Part shown: in pieces, positions 6,320 through 6,923 of the stretch
Layout of the letters: the number at the start of each line of letters is the position of its first letter
Position numbering within the stretch: position 1 is the first letter of the stretch
Assembly: GCA_902783205.1 (NCBI GenBank)
Contig: CACZQE010000029.1
Location: forward strand, 1 to 6,923
Direction of reading: 5' to 3'
DNA from: an uncultured Lachnospiraceae bacterium
GTDB lineage: Bacteria > Bacillota_A > Clostridia > Lachnospirales > Lachnospiraceae
Length of the DNA: 6,923 bases
Notes under the pieces: model-generated
The model's input: only the letters and a program-made list of their open reading frames with translations
What the model was told of the DNA's origin: nothing
The model's database searches: none
Program-made: the position numbers and the translations under genes

Positions 6320-6342
6320 CCTGAAAGAAAACTCATTTCAGG
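6320..6342 (-). other. Intercistronic hairpin spanning the cobU stop codon
   Basis: A perfect 7-base-pair stem (CCTGAAA at 6320-6326 with TTTCAGG at 6336-6342) encloses a 9-base loop that contains the cobU stop TGA (6335-6333). No T-run follows on the minus strand, so it is not an intrinsic terminator. It could stabilise or process the transcript between cobU and the sortase, or modulate coupling. Confidence 0.4.
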
Positions 6343-6887
6343 CGGAACTCGATTCCGCTGATGGAAAGATAGACTTCATCAGCAAGAGACGCAATAAACT
6401 GGTTTGCCTTTCCGGCGATGTCACTGAATATCCTTCCCAGCCTGTAGGAAGGAACCAGACTCATACCCACCTCATTGGTTACGATCACCAGCTGCTTGTC
6501 GGCATCCCTGATTCCCTTGATCAGGTCACTGAGCTCAAGGATCACTTCCTGCTCCAGATCCGCGATCTCTCTCGCTTCCAGGCGGTCAAAATCCCTCTCT
6601 TCCTCAAAAAGAATATTGGTGATCATGACTGTTACACAATCCAGGAGTATGACATCCTTCTGGGTGCTTTTCACTACGTCTCCCAGGGCTCTGTATCCTT
6701 CAAAAGTTCCCCAGTGAGGGTCTCTCCTCTCCTGATGGATCCGGATCCTTTCCTTCATATCTTCGTCGACGGGAATGGCTGTTGCCAGGTAGAGAACGCT
6801 TGAATCGCCGCACTCTCTGGCTTTCCGCTCCGCAATCACACTTTTTCCGCTCCGGCTGCCGCCGGTAACCATAATTACTTTAGACAT
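6333..6887 (-). CDS. cobU: Adenosylcobinamide kinase / adenosylcobinamide-phosphate guanylyltransferase
   Basis: This 184-residue cytoplasmic enzyme phosphorylates adenosylcobinamide and then transfers GMP to give adenosylcobinamide-GDP, activating the corrinoid for attachment of the lower ligand in cobamide (vitamin B12) assembly or salvage. The P-loop GGSRSGKS is at 9-16. H51 in RIRIHQERR is in the position of the guanylylated histidine of CobU. LLDCVTVMITN (81-91) is the Walker-B-like strand, and VTNEVGMSLVP (136-146), YRLGRIFSDIAGKANQ (148-163) and the ending SGIEFRLK are family hallmarks. Length is typical (about 180). GGAGGT (6900-6895) lies 7 bases before the ATG. Other cobamide genes such as cobS or cobC are probably upstream, beyond the right edge. 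Downstream are two envelope genes with no functional tie. Identification is firm. Confidence 0.95.
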   Translation of the reverse strand: MSKVIMVTGGSRSGKSVIAERKARECGDSSVLYLATAIPVDEDMKERIRIHQERRDPHWGTFEGYRALGDVVKSTQKDVILLDCVTVMITNILFEEERDFDRLEAREIADLEQEVILELSDLIKGIRDADKQLVIVTNEVGMSLVPSYRLGRIFSDIAGKANQFIASLADEVYLSISGIEFRLK

Positions 6888-6923
6888 ATGACAGACCTCC
6901 TGTTATTTTCCGGGCAGCTTGAT

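Noticed and set aside
6903..6923. Possible last codons of an upstream gene (ends IKLPGK then TAA on the minus strand)
   Set aside because: Spacing to the cobU ribosome binding site would suit an operon, but six codons are too few, and other frames are also open to the edge.

Overview
The window most likely comes from a low-to-moderate GC Gram-positive anaerobe of the Clostridia, probably Lachnospiraceae-like. This rests on a class B sortase, an LTA-synthase-type membrane sulfatase, strong AGGAGG-type ribosome binding sites, a consensus sigma-A promoter, and flavin/iron-sulfur proteins typical of anaerobic Firmicutes. The placement is an inference from gene content, not from a marker gene.

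Left part (1-3325): the minus strand starts at the left edge with the first 24 codons of a gene resembling triosephosphate isomerase. It has a consensus promoter (150-178) bracketed by a near-perfect 15-base inverted repeat. Next comes an intrinsic terminator (253-289) closing a minus-strand gene (322-1740) that fuses a rubredoxin-like N-terminus to the FMN / 3Fe-4S synthase domain of glutamate synthase. A 196-base divergent intergenic region separates it from a plus-strand FAD-dependent dehydrogenase of the COG2509 type (1937-3325), which carries a five-cysteine cluster. Both proteins are redox flavoproteins of unsettled physiological role.

Right part (3384-6887): three minus-strand genes lie in the order of transcription cobU (6887-6333), class B sortase (6279-5491) and LTA synthase family protein (5457-3403). 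The gaps are 53 and 33 bases and each gene has its own Shine-Dalgarno sequence. No terminator is visible between them, so they probably form one transcription unit. It ends at a hairpin-plus-U-tract terminator whose 5' arm lies inside the last codons of the LTA synthase gene. The last two genes act at the cell envelope: covalent protein anchoring and glycerophosphate polymer transfer. CobU is a cytoplasmic enzyme of cobamide nucleotide-loop assembly and has no obvious functional link to them.

The FAD dehydrogenase and LTA synthase genes converge across 77 bases. There are no RNA genes, CRISPR arrays, insertion sequences or prophage genes, and no stretch over 300 bases lacks a gene. I see no convincing new multi-gene system. 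The most unusual signals are the paired operator-like repeats around the left-edge promoter, the rubredoxin/GltB fusion facing a cysteine-rich flavoprotein, and stop codons placed in hairpin loops.
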